Shown: positions 1-12,965 of the stretch, piece after piece | Position numbering within the stretch: the stretch's first letter is position 1 | Layout: each line of letters opens with the position of its first letter | Assembly: GCA_028023455.1 (NCBI GenBank) | Contig: JAQFVV010012574.1 | Coordinates: forward strand, 1,284,459 to 1,348,458 | Direction: 5' to 3' | Origin: Epiperipatus broadwayi | Taxonomy: Eukaryota > Onychophora > Udeonychophora > Euonychophora > Peripatidae | Length of the DNA: 64,000 nucleotides | Made by a program: the position numbers and the translations under genes | Notes under the pieces: model-generated | What the model was told of the DNA's origin: nothing | The model's input: the letters and a program-made list of their open reading frames with translations, nothing else | Database searches by the model: none

Positions 1-1929
1 TAATCTATCTATGTGCTTCTATTTCAATTAATAGATTTGAAGAATATTTGTACAGTCATATTCTCACTCACATATCCATTATTCTATCTACTCATGCAAC
101 TACTTTCTATATTCTGTTTATATATATATCTTCTCATTATTTAACTGCTTAAATCTGTCTATTTTTGCATATGCCTTTATTTAGCCAACTATCTATTTGT
201 ATGTCCATTTCACCATCTATTCATCAAATTATTTTACTATTTATCTCTATTTATATAATTAACTAGTAAGAGAACTATATACCTATTTGTCCATTCAGCA
301 TTTTACCTTTTACATTTAAAAAAAATTAAAATTTTTAATATAAGTAAAATACAATCAATTTATGTTGTTTGTTTTTGTTACTTTTTTGAATTTTTGATTT
401 TCGTTTTTTATATTTCAAAAATATATCTTTCCCTTCTCATTATAAACCAAAAAAAAAAACAGATTACTGTAATGAGGGTTAATAATTTATGAATACTTTA
501 TGCTTTTCTTTCATTTTGTTTATGAAAACACATATGAATCAATTTATTTATTGTAAAGGGATTAAATATCATTTCTAAAATTTTGCTTGGGTAATAAAAA
601 TATATACATTGATAAATATTCAGAGCAATATCATTCTACCTTTGATACATCTAATGGAATTCTTATTTACATTTTAATTAATATTGTGTTATCTAATTTT
701 ATTTTACCAAAATGTTTTATTTATTTATTAACTTAGTGTTTGGATTTTTTTAAAATAGCTTAACTATTAACAAAATTCCAACCAGAAGGTAGAATCCCTA
801 ATGGGTTTTTTTTATTACAATCTTTAATTCTACTACTGCAACCAAAAATTTGGTAGTTATTAACCTTATGGTTCATGTTTTATATTTTACCACATTTTAA
901 AGTGCAATGATCATGATTGTCATGAATCTGTTAGGATAATTAGGTGTCAACCTTCTCACAAACCATCCTCCAAGCATCAATCCTTAGGCATGTGAAACTA
1001 ATTGTTACCAAATGGATATCAGATTTCAAATTGCAGAACTCTTTATTAAATACAGCAAATTATGAAATCGTATAAAACATTTTTTGTCTTTTTATATAAA
1101 AAAAAAAAAAGTTTATTTTTTGTTTGAGTTTATTTTATTTCTTCTGTGGCCAAGTAAAATAATTAAATCAAGACTAATTTTGCAAAATTTAATTTGCCAT
1201 AAATGTGATTTGCAATTTGAATAAAGTTTTTGGAAAATAAAACTATTTTTAACAAAATTATTCCTGAAATTAATTTTAACATAATTAACCAAAAAAATTG
1301 TGAAAATTATGCATTTATTTAAGGAAATAAAAAACCCAAACATTTTACATTAGCTAGAAATAATTTTTCTTTTTTGTTATGATATAAATTATAATCATTC
1401 TAGAAATATTATATTTATTATAAAAATAAATATTTTTTATATATTGAAAAGTTGAAAACAACTTGAAAACAAAAAAAAAACGTATCTTTCAAATTATTCC
1501 TATTTTCAAGTAAAATATGAACAAATGTCATTATTTTGTGCAATTTGAGTTCTGCAATTTGATTTTGAACTATAAGACTTCATTTGTTAAATGATAAATT
1601 TTACCATTGATTAATACGAATGAAATCTAAAATATTTATAATCTATATAAGTTTTACTTTTAATTTAGAACTTTTTATCATAAAATTCTAATGTGATGAT
1701 TGGCAACCTAAATTCAATATGATTACATTGTGAATGAAGAATTCAATTACCAATACCATTCTAAAATATTATGAAACTTGCTAAAAAAAGGATTAAATTG
1801 CTTTTGCTAGTAATAGCATTTTTTATATGACTAGATGAAAATTTGAAATATACACTGTGTAGTATTTTTTTTTACAATAATGCATTAGCAAGTTTTAACC
1901 CAAAACTTACTTCAATAACATTTTCTATA
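1..1929. other. AT-rich DNA, no gene seen
   Basis: Very AT-rich sequence with many A and T runs and stop codons in all frames. I found no coding similarity, tandem array or structured element. Short chance open frames exist (for example around 1.1-1.3 kb) but have the composition of random AT-rich DNA. Confidence 0.7.
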
Positions 1930-2036
1930 GTCAATGTTGATGGCCTAGTGGTTAGCATAGCTTTCCAAGAAGCTGGACCGGGTTCGCTTTCCGGTCAATG
2001 CATTTGACATATGAAAAGGAATTTTCTTTTATTATA
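1930..2036 (+). mobile_element. tRNA-derived SINE
   Basis: The stretch contains a pol III A-box-like segment (GGCCTAGTGGTTAGCAT) and, about 35 bases on, a B-box-like segment (GGGTTCGCTTTCC). It then has a short tail ending near GACATATGAAAAGG. The three SINEs at 25.2, 32.5 and 49.3 kb have the same order of parts and a similar tail (GACACATGAAAA), so this is probably a diverged relative. It runs straight into a (TATC)n array, which probably grew from the SINE tail. The body does not fold as an intact tRNA, so it is not called as a tRNA gene. Confidence 0.6.
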
Positions 2037-2037
2037 A

Positions 2038-2072
<35 letters not shown>

Positions 2073-2089
2073 GTATCTATCTATCTATC
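2037..2089. repeat. (TATC)n microsatellite
   Basis: Thirteen tetranucleotide units with one TATG interruption, directly after the SINE tail. Confidence 0.95.
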
Positions 2090-2418
2090 AGATTGATGAT
2101 TATCTCTCAGTCTAGCTGTCTTATCTGTTTATATATATTAAAAGTTTAACCCATCAAAATAAAATACTAAAAATTATTAAAATTTTACTTTTATTCATCA
2201 ATTAGTCGTAGAAGCATGAATATTTTGATGTAATGTTTTAGATGTAAAAAACAATTGTAGTAATATTTTTTTCCTCTTAGATAATGCATTTTGATTTTTA
2301 ATATGGTTTACAAATTATGATACCCAAAAAAAAAGGGTTTTAACTGTTGATATTTGTTTTCAATTAATATTTTAAATATAAATAATTTCTTTACAATAGA
2401 TGATTAAAAAAACTATGC

Positions 2419-2453
<35 letters not shown>

Positions 2454-2459
2454 CATATA

Positions 2460-2498
<39 letters not shown>

Positions 2499-4370
2499 CA
2501 GTTATTATCATCTAAAGAAATATTTTCTGCCTGACAAATACACAGTAACGACATCTTTTAGTAGAAATACAAACATATTTATATCCATAAAAGTGTCAAC
2601 AAACAAAAAAAAAATATTCTCTAGATTTATTCATTAAATATATATATATAAGTTTAGATCTGAAATAAATTTTTTGTAAAATGAAAATTAAAAAGCTTAA
2701 TATATTTCAAGAAATACATCAGTAATGCAAATTATTATTATTTTTTTAGTTAATGATCATTTTTAAGACTTCATTTAATAAAATGTAAAAGAATGGTATT
2801 TTCATTAGAGACTCTTGAAGGAACAGAATCATAATGGTTTAGAAGATTAGAATATTGATTTTTCTTTAATAAAAAAAAATCTATCTGTAATGGATTATCA
2901 ACTTCATCCTAATTTTATCAATTATAAATATTACTGTTAGTATGTTTTATCTAATTATAATTTAAAGAAAAAGAAAAAAAAATTTTCCTTAAGTTTAATC
3001 TTCTTTTTAATTAATTAGATTTTAAAGGCTGCTCAAACTTTTGCTAAAATCATTTTAATAATAACAAAGCTAATTAAATATTAATATTTTCTGAAGTTTG
3101 CAAATTTTAACTTCTAGATCCTTTAAAATTTCAGCAAAAAAAGTTTCCAATGATTTAAAGCAAAATATTAAAAGATAGTGTACAAAGCAGAGCTATCCCT
3201 ATGCAAAAGTGATGGGTTAAATAAAGCAAAATCCTCAGATATCTAAAACAGCATTGAATGTCGCTATTTAATTTCTATTGCAAAACAATGAATACATGTA
3301 AATATTAATACAGTTTATTGCTAATAAAATCATGTGACATTCCAGAATTCTAGGGCAGATAAAGTATTCAGTTAAGAGGAACCTTTTTTAAATTTACCCT
3401 ATTTAGCTGAGAATCTAATCTTGAATCCTTTAACTATAGTCAGTCATTCTACCACTACACAAATTTATGCAAAGCTACAATTAGATGAATATATACATGC
3501 TACAATTTTAAAGTCCACTGGTTGACTTCATCATTTTCTAAGTCTGGGGAATGTTGAATAGGACATTTTAAACTGTAATTGCATGTTTGAGAACTATGCC
3601 ATTGCACTGTTTAGAAAAGCATCTTGATTGTTTACCCATATCCATTAGCTATGCTGGCAATGTGTGATTATGCATTAGCCTTGAAAATGTTAACAGAGTT
3701 ATTATTTCAAAAACCAAATGTTTTAAATTTTAGTTATTTATGAACAACAAATCATCAACATGATAGTATGTTTTAGAGGAGATATTATTTATAACTACAG
3801 CATTTCAGATGAAAACAACTCCAGAGATGGATCAGGCTATTCGTAGTTAGCAATTGAATCATTTTGAGTTCATGTTAGCATTACATGCGAACATAAAGAT
3901 TATTAATGTCCACAAAAATTTATGAAACCAACATGATGTTATTCTCCTCATCACACAATCCTTTTTTATACTTGTTTTAGGCTAATAACTAATGTCCAAT
4001 GAGAATTAGTTTAGATATGAAGAACTTAGATATTATCTTTGTCAAAATCATAAATTTACTATCTGACTCATAATGGGTTCTTTTATTGTCATTATCAAAC
4101 CATTATTTACCTTTCTGAAGAAAATAATGGCTACACAATTAAGGAATAAACCAATCGATTGTTATAATTACAACAATGTTTTTATGATATCAGCTAATGG
4201 TATTTTAAAACAAGTATTGGCAAAAATATTTGATTTTTTTACGTTTTAATGCAATATTCCCAGATCAACAAACATCTAATTATAGTAGAGTGGGAAACAA
4301 GATCTTTTAGGTGTCTGCACATCTTTTACATAGTATTTGGCAATAATCTCAAGTTACATATTTAATTATT
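2090..4370. other. AT-rich DNA with (TA)n array
   Basis: No coding frame or known element was seen. The only clear feature is an interrupted (TA)n array at about 2,421-2,496, split in the middle by GCATATATATTTA. Composition is slightly less extreme between 3.2 and 4.2 kb, but I recognise nothing there. Confidence 0.65.
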
Positions 4371-4489
4371 TAAGTAGAAGGATTTGAGCTTAAGATTTTT
4401 CACCTTTATATTCATCCTTCACTTCATCTTAAGCAAATAATGCATATAAATATAGACTGAAAAATCCTAAGTTCAAATCATTCTACTTA
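4371..4489. repeat. Fold-back (inverted repeat) element, about 35-bp arms
   Basis: Bases 4,371-4,405 (TAAGTAGAAGGATTTGAGCT at the left end) pair with 4,455-4,489 in the opposite sense (GTTCAAATCATTCTACTTA at the right end), with roughly four mismatches and a loop of about 50 bases. The arm resembles the fold-back elements near 9.2 and 50.4 kb. It is probably a small non-autonomous inverted-repeat element. Confidence 0.6.
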
Positions 4490-4537
4490 CATATATAAGA
4501 AAACATTCAGTATAAGAAATTACATATCTAATTATTT

Positions 4538-4564
4538 AATACACTATACAGGCTTACACACACC

Positions 4565-4610
<46 letters not shown>
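4538..4610 (+). repeat. Family B terminal fragment with (TA)n
   Basis: The motif TAATACACTATACAGGCTTA followed by CACACCTGCATATA recurs at 16.24 kb (TAATACACTGTACAGGCTTA) and 23.0 kb (TAATACATTGTACAGACTTA), where it opens the family B repeat. Here it is cut short by a (TA)n array at 4,568-4,609. Confidence 0.55.
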
Positions 4611-4612
<2 letters not shown>

Positions 4613-4624
4613 CATGACAGACGC

Positions 4625-7587
4625 AAATAAATCATGGCCCTTATTCCCAGGAGGCTTTAAAGTCACCAACCAAGGCAGCAGTTGGTGGCCAAAGGCATAG
4701 GGTGCTAAGAATCCCTGATTGTGGACACAGGCTGCCATTTGATGATGACTTTTTATTTAGGTACTTACAACTGAAGATCATTTTTAAGTGAAGTAAGATT
4801 GCAAGAGTTAGAAAAAGAACAATCTTATATTAAATGGGACATTATTGGACTTTGTGAAGTTAGAAGAAAAGGTGAAGAAACAATTGATTTGAAAAGTGGA
4901 CATATACTTTACTATGAAGGCACAAATATTGGTAATACAAGTGGAGTAGGATTTATTCTAAATAAAAAATGGAATAATAACATTGTGGAGATTGATGGTG
5001 TATCAGACAGAGTGGAAAGATTAGTTTTACAACTTAATAGCAGATACCAAATGTAGATAATTCAGGTTTATGCCCCAACAAGTTCTCATAGTGATGAAGT
5101 AGTAGAAGATTTTTATATGGATGTACAAAAGGCTTTTGATCAGAGTAAACATCATTTCAAAATTGTTATGGGAGACTTTAATGCTAGAATTGGTAAACAA
5201 ATGAAAGATGAAAATGTAGGTAATTTTGGTTATGTTAATAGAAATGAGAGAGGACATAGATTTGTGGAGTTTGCAGAAAAAAAAACAACTTTATATTATG
5301 AATTCTTTTTTTGAGAAAATGTTAAAAGGAAATGGACATGGAAGCATCCAAATGAAGGTACAGCAGAATTTTATTATATTTTGACTAACAGAAAATACAT
5401 ATTTCAAGATTGTAAAGTTCTTAATAAATTTAACACAGGAATTGATCATCGATTAGTAAGATGTAAGATGTAAGATACATGTTAATGCAAAACTAGAGAG
5501 ACAAAAATTATTAAGAAAAACAATATTTACAGCTGATATTCCTAATCTTCAGAAACATTTTAATGAATTTAAATTAGAACTTACAAATCGGTTTCAAGTA
5601 TTAGTAGATTTTGAACATGATTCAGATTTGAGTGACATTATTTAGGAAAATAACTGATATACTTTTTAAAACTGCAACAAAAATAGCTGGTAAAAAAAAA
5701 AGCAGCAATTGACCAATAAAATTTCTACTGAGACTAGAGAATTTATGAAGAAAAGAAAAAATAAGAGGATATACAACAATGATGCATTAAAAAAGATTGA
5801 ATATCTTGAATTTTGTAAAATGGTGTGGAAAAAAATTGAAAATGATATAAGAAAGTATAACTATGAACTAGCAAGGAAAGTTGTAGAAGAGAATAAAAGT
5901 CTAAAGAGTGTAAAACAATATTTTGGTATTGATAGGAAATTTATATCTGCAATAAAAAAAAAAGATGGCATTATTACTAAAAAGAGAGATGACATCATGA
6001 AATGTGTAGAAGACTTCTATCAAGAATTATATAGTAATAAAGAACAAGTGCCTCCTATACCTATTATATCTTCCAAATTGCCCAGAATTTTGAATGAAGA
6101 AGTGAGACATGCAATTAAATTTATGAAGAAAGGAAAGGCTCCAGGTAATGATGGAATTATAATTGATATATTAAAAGAAGCAGGTGAATAAATAGAAATT
6201 TTTTTAGCAAAGTTATATATTAAATGTCTAAACGATAAAGATGTACCAGATGATTGGAAGAATGCAGTATTAATATTAATATTTAAAAAAGGTGATAAAA
6301 AGATATTAAAAATTACAGACCTATTAGTCTTTTATCATTTTTATACAAAATTTTTACTAAGATAATTACAAATCGTCTACAGAAAACACTGGATTTTCAC
6401 CAACCAAGAGAACAAGCTGGATTTAAAAGTGGTTTTAGTACAGTAGATCAAATCCAGGTATTAAGAGAAGTTATAGAAAGAACAAATGAATATGAGTTGC
6501 CATTATGCTTAGGATTTGTAAATTATAAAAAGGCATTTGATTCTATAAACATCTCTTCAGTGATTAAAGCATTAGATCATCAAGTTGTAGATCCAGGATA
6601 TTGTCATATTTTAAAGAATATTTATAAAAATGCAACAGCAACAATTAAATTACATAATGATAGTAGAAAAATCAACATTGAAAAGGGTGTAAAACAGGGT
6701 GACTCCATATCTCCAAAACTTTTTACAGCAGTGCTACAAGAAGTATTTTGTGGATTAAAATGGGAAGCTAAAGGAGTGAAAGTAAATGGAGATTATTTAA
6801 GTCATTTAGATTTTGCAGATGATGTAGTTGTTTTTGCAAATAATGCTTTAGATCTACAGGAAATGTTGCAGGAGTTATTGATGAAAGTAGGAAAATAGGA
6901 CTAATGATAAATGTTAAAAAGACTAAAGTAATGTTTAATAGATTTTCTCAAAATATGAAAATAAAAATTGATTATGATGAGTTAGAAGAAGTTAACAGTT
7001 ACAAATACCTTGGTCATATTATTAATTCAGATGGAAACATAATGGATGAAATTAATCATAGAATTAAACTTGTTTGAAGTGTTTTCGGTAGAAATAACTT
7101 GATACTAAAAGGAAATATGCCTATGTGTTTGAGAAAAAAAGGTTTTTAATAAATGTGTTTTGCCAGTTCTTACTTATGGATCTGAGACTTGGACACTTAA
7201 TAAAAGAGCAATACAGAGACTTCAGACCCCTCAAAGAAGTATGAAGAGATGCATGTTGGGAGTAACAAGAAGAGATTGAAAACACAATGTATGGGTAAGA
7301 GAACAAACAGGTGTTACTGACCTCATTGAAAAATTAAAAGACTGAAGTGGAGTTGGGCTGGACATATTGCTAAAAGAGATGATAATAGATGGGCAATTGA
7401 AATTTTGAACTGGATTCCAAAAGATTGTAAAAGACTCAGAAAGAGACCACATGTGAGATGAATGGATGAAATAAGAAAGTGTGCAGAGGTGATGTGGAGA
7501 AGAGAAGCTAAAGATAGGAAAAGATGGATTGAACTTGGAGAGACCTTCATCCTCTCGTGGATTGATAATGGTTGATGATGATGATAA
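4625..7587 (+). pseudogene. Decayed RTE/BovB-like non-LTR retrotransposon (endonuclease + reverse transcriptase)
   Basis: This is a near full-length but frameshifted and stop-riddled LINE ORF2. From about 4,757 there is an APE endonuclease: an N-terminal TYN/RS-like segment, then WDIIGLCEVRRKGEE, a VYAPT segment, MGDFNARIGK near 5,169, RNERGHRFVEFAEK and KRKWTWKHPNEGT. Reverse transcriptase follows: KKGKAPGNDGI near 6,130, GFVNYKKAFDSI near 6,510 (catalytic Asp), GVKQGDSISPKLF near 6,690, FADDVVVFA near 6,810 (the two metal-binding Asp), then a LGHIINSDG segment. A C-terminal tail reaches about 7,556. The element ends in a short (GAT)n-type tail at about 7,570-7,587, as RTE-clade LINEs commonly do. 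Endonuclease-RT order, size (about 2.9 kb) and tail fit RTE/BovB; the clade is from motif recognition only. It is dead: stops or frameshifts at about 5,054, 5,312, 6,190, 6,300 and 6,897. Confidence 0.88.
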
Positions 7588-7599
7588 TGCCGAGTCTGA

Positions 7600-7818
7600 A
7601 TCCCTTATATGTATATGATTATTAAAAATTTCCTGTGCATCAATAAAAACTTTGGTTCCCTTAATAATATTTTAATAAATGGTTAAGTTATATTCAGTGA
7701 TTTGTTCTGCATCAAAATCATCTCCTTGTATAATTTTCATTTGCTTTAAAAACATACTTTTACCACTCTCACCAGAATCAAGTAATAATTTTTTTACTTC
7801 TCCTATATCATTGTCATT
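7600..7818 (-). pseudogene. G-protein alpha subunit 12/13-type pseudogene fragment
   Basis: Read on the minus strand from 7,818, one frame gives about 70 codons that align with the start of the Ras-like domain of G-alpha 12/13 proteins. It shows a P-loop as DSGESGKS (family GAGESGKS, one residue shorter), then FLKQMKIIQGDDFD, a TIY segment, a TAA stop where the family has Ser, then NIIKGTKVFIDAQE. The FLKQM...DFD...TIYxNxIKG...DA pattern is particular to the 12/13 class; Gi/Gq/Gs types read differently here. Similarity stops near 7,606, beside the 3' tail of the LINE. No start codon, switch regions or C-terminus were found. It is a fragment of a pseudogene or a dead exon. A poly(A) tail marking a retrocopy is not visible. 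Confidence 0.85.
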
Positions 7819-8778
7819 AGAAAAGAAGTAAATAATCCTCAATTTACATGTCTCTTTTATTTATGTTTTGTATTACTCTCTATTATCAATGAAGATATAT
7901 AATTCAACTACATATCTTCATAGGTATAAACAACAAATTAATTTATTTATGTTCATCTCTTTCATTAATCAGCTACGCATCGGTGACTTTTTTCTTTCGC
8001 AAAGATCTTTCATTAAATCTTTGAAATGTAAAAAAGTATTAATAAGGCAATATTTAAAAATTGTTCATCAATCCATGTCTGTAAGCTCTTCTAAGTGGTA
8101 GCTTTATAATAATATTCAGCAGAATAGCCCATGAGTTGAAACTTTCTATCTCTATAAAAGAATCTAATGCATTATTGGCTAATTCAATTTTTATTTATTT
8201 CCTGAATGCTTCACATTAAAATAAAATTGTGCATTTATTTAAACAGTTAGTTGTTACATACTGTATATCTCAAAACGATGATATATTTGGTAATTAATCA
8301 CTTAATCAATAATACTGGAAATAAATCAATTATTAACATAGTTTTTTGCATTTTTTGCATATCTAAAGATTTATCTATATAATCATTTCATGTTAGAATG
8401 TATTATGAGCATATATAAATTTGGAAGGTGCGTGATAATATATCTGTCTATACTGTCTACAATATTAGTTGGAATCTCCACCAAGTAAATAGAATTATTT
8501 TCAATAAGCTTGGACTTTTTTTAAGTAACTGGATCATAACCAATCCAATTCTTCAATATTGGTCTTTAATATAATTTTTCCAAAAAGCATCTAAGTATTA
8601 TTATTTAGTAGTTAAAGCAAAATTCAAAAACCTCTAAAACCCCTCTCAACTTTGCAAAAGGCAAAGCTCATTAACATTGTGTCCTCTTTTACTGTTTATT
8701 TGTGTTGTTATAGAAGCCTTTGACCAGCAGTGATATATTCAAAAGCTATTTACACACACAAACACACACATATATATC
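7819..8778. other. AT-rich DNA, no gene seen
   Basis: No continuation of the G-alpha similarity could be found upstream of the fragment, and no other protein similarity was recognised. A short (CA)n/(TA)n stretch lies at about 8,752-8,778. Confidence 0.6.
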
Positions 8779-9120
8779 AATGTAAAACAATACTCATATA
8801 CAGTTTAAATATAAAATTTTAATATTTATTGAACAGAGTATACTGTTGATACTTTCATATCATATTCATGTTTAGTCTGCTGAAAACATGAATTTTTTTG
8901 CTGATTTGAATGCTATTAGTTTTTTGGTTCACTACATAGTAATTTTGTGTAGTGAACCATGTCTTATTTATTTTGCATTTGCAATTGTTTTTCTCTTCAC
9001 ATACAATTCTGACAACACTCAGATCACAGTTATGACATAAAAATGTTGGAAGTATACTTGGTATAATAAATGTTGTTAAAAATTTTATATTTAAACTGTA
9101 TATTAGTATTATTTTACATT
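8779..9120. repeat. Nested palindrome: 45-bp outer arms plus 11-bp inner hairpin
   Basis: The first about 45 bases (starting AATGTAAAACAATACT) pair with the last about 45 (ending AGTATTATTTTACATT) with few mismatches. Near the centre is a perfect 11-bp stem, GGTTCACTACA at 8,926-8,936 with TGTAGTGAACC at 8,948-8,958. The outer arms look like terminal inverted repeats of a 342-bp MITE. No transposase frame lies inside. Confidence 0.65.
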
Positions 9121-9129
9121 AACACTTAA

Positions 9130-9765
9130 GTGGCAGAGTATGGAAATGTTATCATTATTGTATATATGATTTGAACTCAGATTTTCAAGCTTTCCACAGT
9201 TATTTACTCTATCTTATGCAACCAATATACATGACCACATGAAAAAGATAAATGATCTCCAATATATATATATAGTAATAATAAAAAGTCAGATGTCACA
9301 TGACTTATATAGCTTGCAATTACCAATATGTAAACTTAAGAGCATGCTAACGCTCTAAACAAGCTTCTTCTTTTTTTTATTATGATACTACAAGAGAAGG
9401 CATTCAAATCATCTTTATCTTAGATTGTCCCTATCCCCAGACTGGTTTTGACCTATGGGTCTCTTCAGTGAGGAGTTGGGATGCTCTTAAGTTTATATAT
9501 ATATATCATTAATACATGCGATAGCAGGTTTATATATATATATCATTAATACAAGCGATAGCAGGTTTTTACATATATAAAACTTGTTTTTGTTTTTCAT
9601 ATATATATATAATGATAGTTTAGCATGAAATGCATCTATTGGAGATAATTTCTTTTTCACCTGCATGTATTTATGCATAATGGTTGTATAAGATAGAGTG
9701 GATAACTGTAGGGAGGTTGAAAATCTGAGTTCAAGTCTCTTTTCATTACATTAAGTTTAGTATAT
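9130..9765. mobile_element. Family B fold-back element (inverted pair)
   Basis: The left arm at about 9,158-9,275 (with GAACTCAGATTTTCAAGC, CACATGAAAAAGATAAAT and CTCCAATATATA) is repeated in reverse complement at about 9,605-9,760. The spacer of about 330 bases contains a tandem 37-bp dimer at 9,494-9,530 and 9,531-9,567. The same arm sequence occurs at 16.3/16.7, 23.0 and 48.9 kb, so this is an interspersed family of fold-back elements. No protein is coded. Confidence 0.65.
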
Positions 9766-10984
9766 ATTTGGGTATTTCAATATTATATATATATCAAATA
9801 CTCATAGCCTAAAGCATATGAAATTTAAATGTGAATAACCAGACTCCATTATGCATTTTTGAACAACATTGATTCATTGATTGATATTTTTTTATATTGC
9901 TGTTGTTGTTTTTTAATGGGAGAATGTCTCATAGCTTTGTGATCTTTCTTTATCTTTGTTTACCAGAAACATGATAATGGAAAAAGAAAAGTCAAAGAAG
10001 GAAAAATGGCATATTGTCTTTAAAAAAAAACTTTTAAGAGTTGAGTAATTTTAAACTCGCCATATAAATCAACTTTAACTGATAAGTTCTTCACTGCATC
10101 TTAAACTATCTTTTCGATCTTTTTTCTCTCTCTCATTTTCTCTTTTAAGAACATTTCTCATTTCTACTATATTTTTGATTGTTTTTCTATTTTTATTGAA
10201 TTCCCAGGTCAACATATATTTAGAAGTACTTTTTCACTTTTTAATTTCCTCACCAAATATTTTTTTCTTGATTTTTTCAGAACTAGCTTTATAATTCCAA
10301 CTTACATTAATTCATAGATTACTGGTATCCGATGAATTGTTAAATATTTTCCGAAAAAATTCAAACATTATTTATTCTTTTCTAAATACATTCCATTCTT
10401 AGTAATAACACAAATTAGTGTAGAAAACAACATTTCAACTTAAATTATTCTTTTTTTTTAAGTGTTGCTGCTCTCACCAGTATCACATAATTTGAATATT
10501 GAATTGGTATTCTTTAGTCTGATGAATTCTATATTTAAAATAATATACCCACTAACTACATTATTCTGTCAAAATCAACAGGCAGTAGAAATTTTGCATA
10601 CTAATCTATGAGAATTCTTCTGATTTTTACATTTTTTGTTTAAAAAATCAAGATTAATGAATGGCTATGTAAAAAACAACAACCAGTGACTAGATGTAGA
10701 AATAATGTGTGAATATAAAATGAGATGTATTGATGAAACTGGATCCCATTGAAACATGAAGAGAAAAACTTAAAAACATGATTAGAAAGAAAAAATAAAC
10801 ACAAATAATGTAGCAGACCATACATGTACCAATGAGTATATATTTAATTGTAAAAGCACAAAAATATAAACAAGAATAAAAAAAATTGTAAATGTACTGC
10901 CCATATGACAATGGCAATTGATACTGATAAAAATAAACTAGTGCAATAAAACTATTCATTAATCTTAAATTAAAAGAAAAAAAT
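9766..10984. other. AT-rich DNA, no gene seen
   Basis: Poly(A), poly(T) and TTTTCT-rich stretches. Minus-strand chance frames at 10,640-10,959 code for Phe/Tyr/Ile-rich peptides without recognisable domains and overlap one another. Confidence 0.65.
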
Positions 10985-11160
10985 CGAGAAATCAGGAGTT
11001 TCTCAAGGATAAATATATAAAACTACTACAGACTTTTTCCTGTGCTAGCTATCATTGATTAGGTCAGCAATAACTTAAGAAGGAAGGAGAATAACATCTC
11101 TCAAAATATTGTGCTATATTGTATATTTAAAAAAGCATAAATAAAGTTTGAATTTTTCTA
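10985..11160 (+). mobile_element. SINE-2 body/3' end fragment
   Basis: The segment TGTGCTAGCTATCA..GATTAGGTCAG..AAGGAAGGAGAATAAC..ATTGTGC..AATAAAGTTTGAAT matches, motif by motif, the body and 3' end of the SINE at 36,860-37,082. The tRNA-like head is missing or too diverged to see. Confidence 0.5.
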
Positions 11161-12129
11161 AAAGAATTTAGTAACTCATCTGTGTGATGAAAGGCTGATA
11201 GAGGGGTTTGTATTGAAAATGAACAGTGCTTCTTATATCTTTCATTTTCTATTATTTCTTTATTTGTGTGCAATACCAAAATTATCAAGAATCAAACATG
11301 AACCAATCTCATCTTTATGATACAAAAGAATGAATTAGAATCAGGAAACATCTTTTGAACAGTTATAATATTGATAGATATACTACTTTATTATTGTACA
11401 CAACAAATATGGCTTGGTCTCACTGTCATATATTGAATGGAAAATGAGATTTCCACACCTTCAGAAAAATATTGCATTATATTTTTGCATAAGATTAATT
11501 TTGATCTGTAAATTATTAATGAGGTTGTTTCAATGAAATGGGGATGGAAACCCAATGTTAAACAGCATTATTGCAAATATGTTTAATGAATTGTTCATTT
11601 TAAATAGCATAGATATCCATGGTTTGTTCATATTATTGCTAAGGTGATTATTAAATCTAACTTTGTAGTTTAATTATTTTACACCACTTTTCACTTTATA
11701 ACTATTGGAGATACCTTGCATAAGGTCATGAGTATAAACTTCAATGTTTTTTACTGTGTTCACATACTATTAAATGATAATAAAGCCAATTAATGTCAAG
11801 AGTTATATTTATCTTAGATCAAGTATGCCAATTGCATATAAATTGGAAGGATTAAAGGATTTTATTAATAGAAACAATAGGCTATGCAAGTACAAGTTAC
11901 ATAAGAAAGGAAACTTTGAAGATCATACTAATGAACTTATGCAAGTCAACAGCAATAGATGTAATGTAGAAAAAAAATGAATAATGCAGTTCAACCACAA
12001 TGTCAGATTTAATAATCACCTAAGAATAATAATAGCAAACCTTGAACATCTATGTCATATAAAATAAAGCAAAAATAATGCATTAAGCATATTTGCAATA
12101 ATGAATTTAACATTTAAACCACTAAAAAT
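11161..12129. other. AT-rich DNA, one 68-codon open frame of unknown meaning
   Basis: An open frame at 11,774-11,980 (plus) encodes a Lys/Asn-rich peptide. It matches nothing I recognise and its composition equals its surroundings. Otherwise nothing was seen. Confidence 0.5.
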
Positions 12130-12540
<411 letters not shown>

Positions 12541-12965
12541 AACTCAGTTCAGCATACATACTTTTTGGTGTCTTGTTTCTTCAATAACTGCAGGCACCAT
12601 AATTTTATTGGACAGAATTAGTATTTAATCACTAAACATCTCATAATCACCATTCTTTATGCATACACAAGATGTTTACACAGAGGCTAAACTCTCCATG
12701 CATTAGTGCCAGTCAGTGAAAGTCAGAGCAATCAATAGATGCAAGAAGATTTGTATATAAACTCCCTATCTAGTGCCTACTCATTCAATATCCCCAGACT
12801 AGTTCCTAGCTTGTGGCTTTTATCAGTGAGTAGCCTTGGATCTGAGAGCACTTCACCTAGATCTTAAGATCCAGTGCAACCCTCCAGCAGCCAGCTTTTA
12901 CCTTATTAGATAACTATAAAGCTTTGAGACCAAAATGAAAACAATAATATTTTAAATTCAAGCTA
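12541..12965 (+). repeat. Family A repeat, copy 2
   Basis: Same order of marks as copy 1, from CATACTTTTTGGTGTCT through CATCTCATAATCACCATTC, GTGCCAGTCAGTGAAAGTCA, CCCCAGACTAGTTCCTAGC, GGATCTGAGAGCACTTCACC and AGATAACTATAAAGC. It follows copy 1 head to tail. Confidence 0.75.

Noticed and set aside
4544-4738. 64-codon minus-strand frame with a Tyr-Ile run
   Set aside because: The run is a translated (TA)n array, and the rest overlaps the LINE 5' region in antisense.
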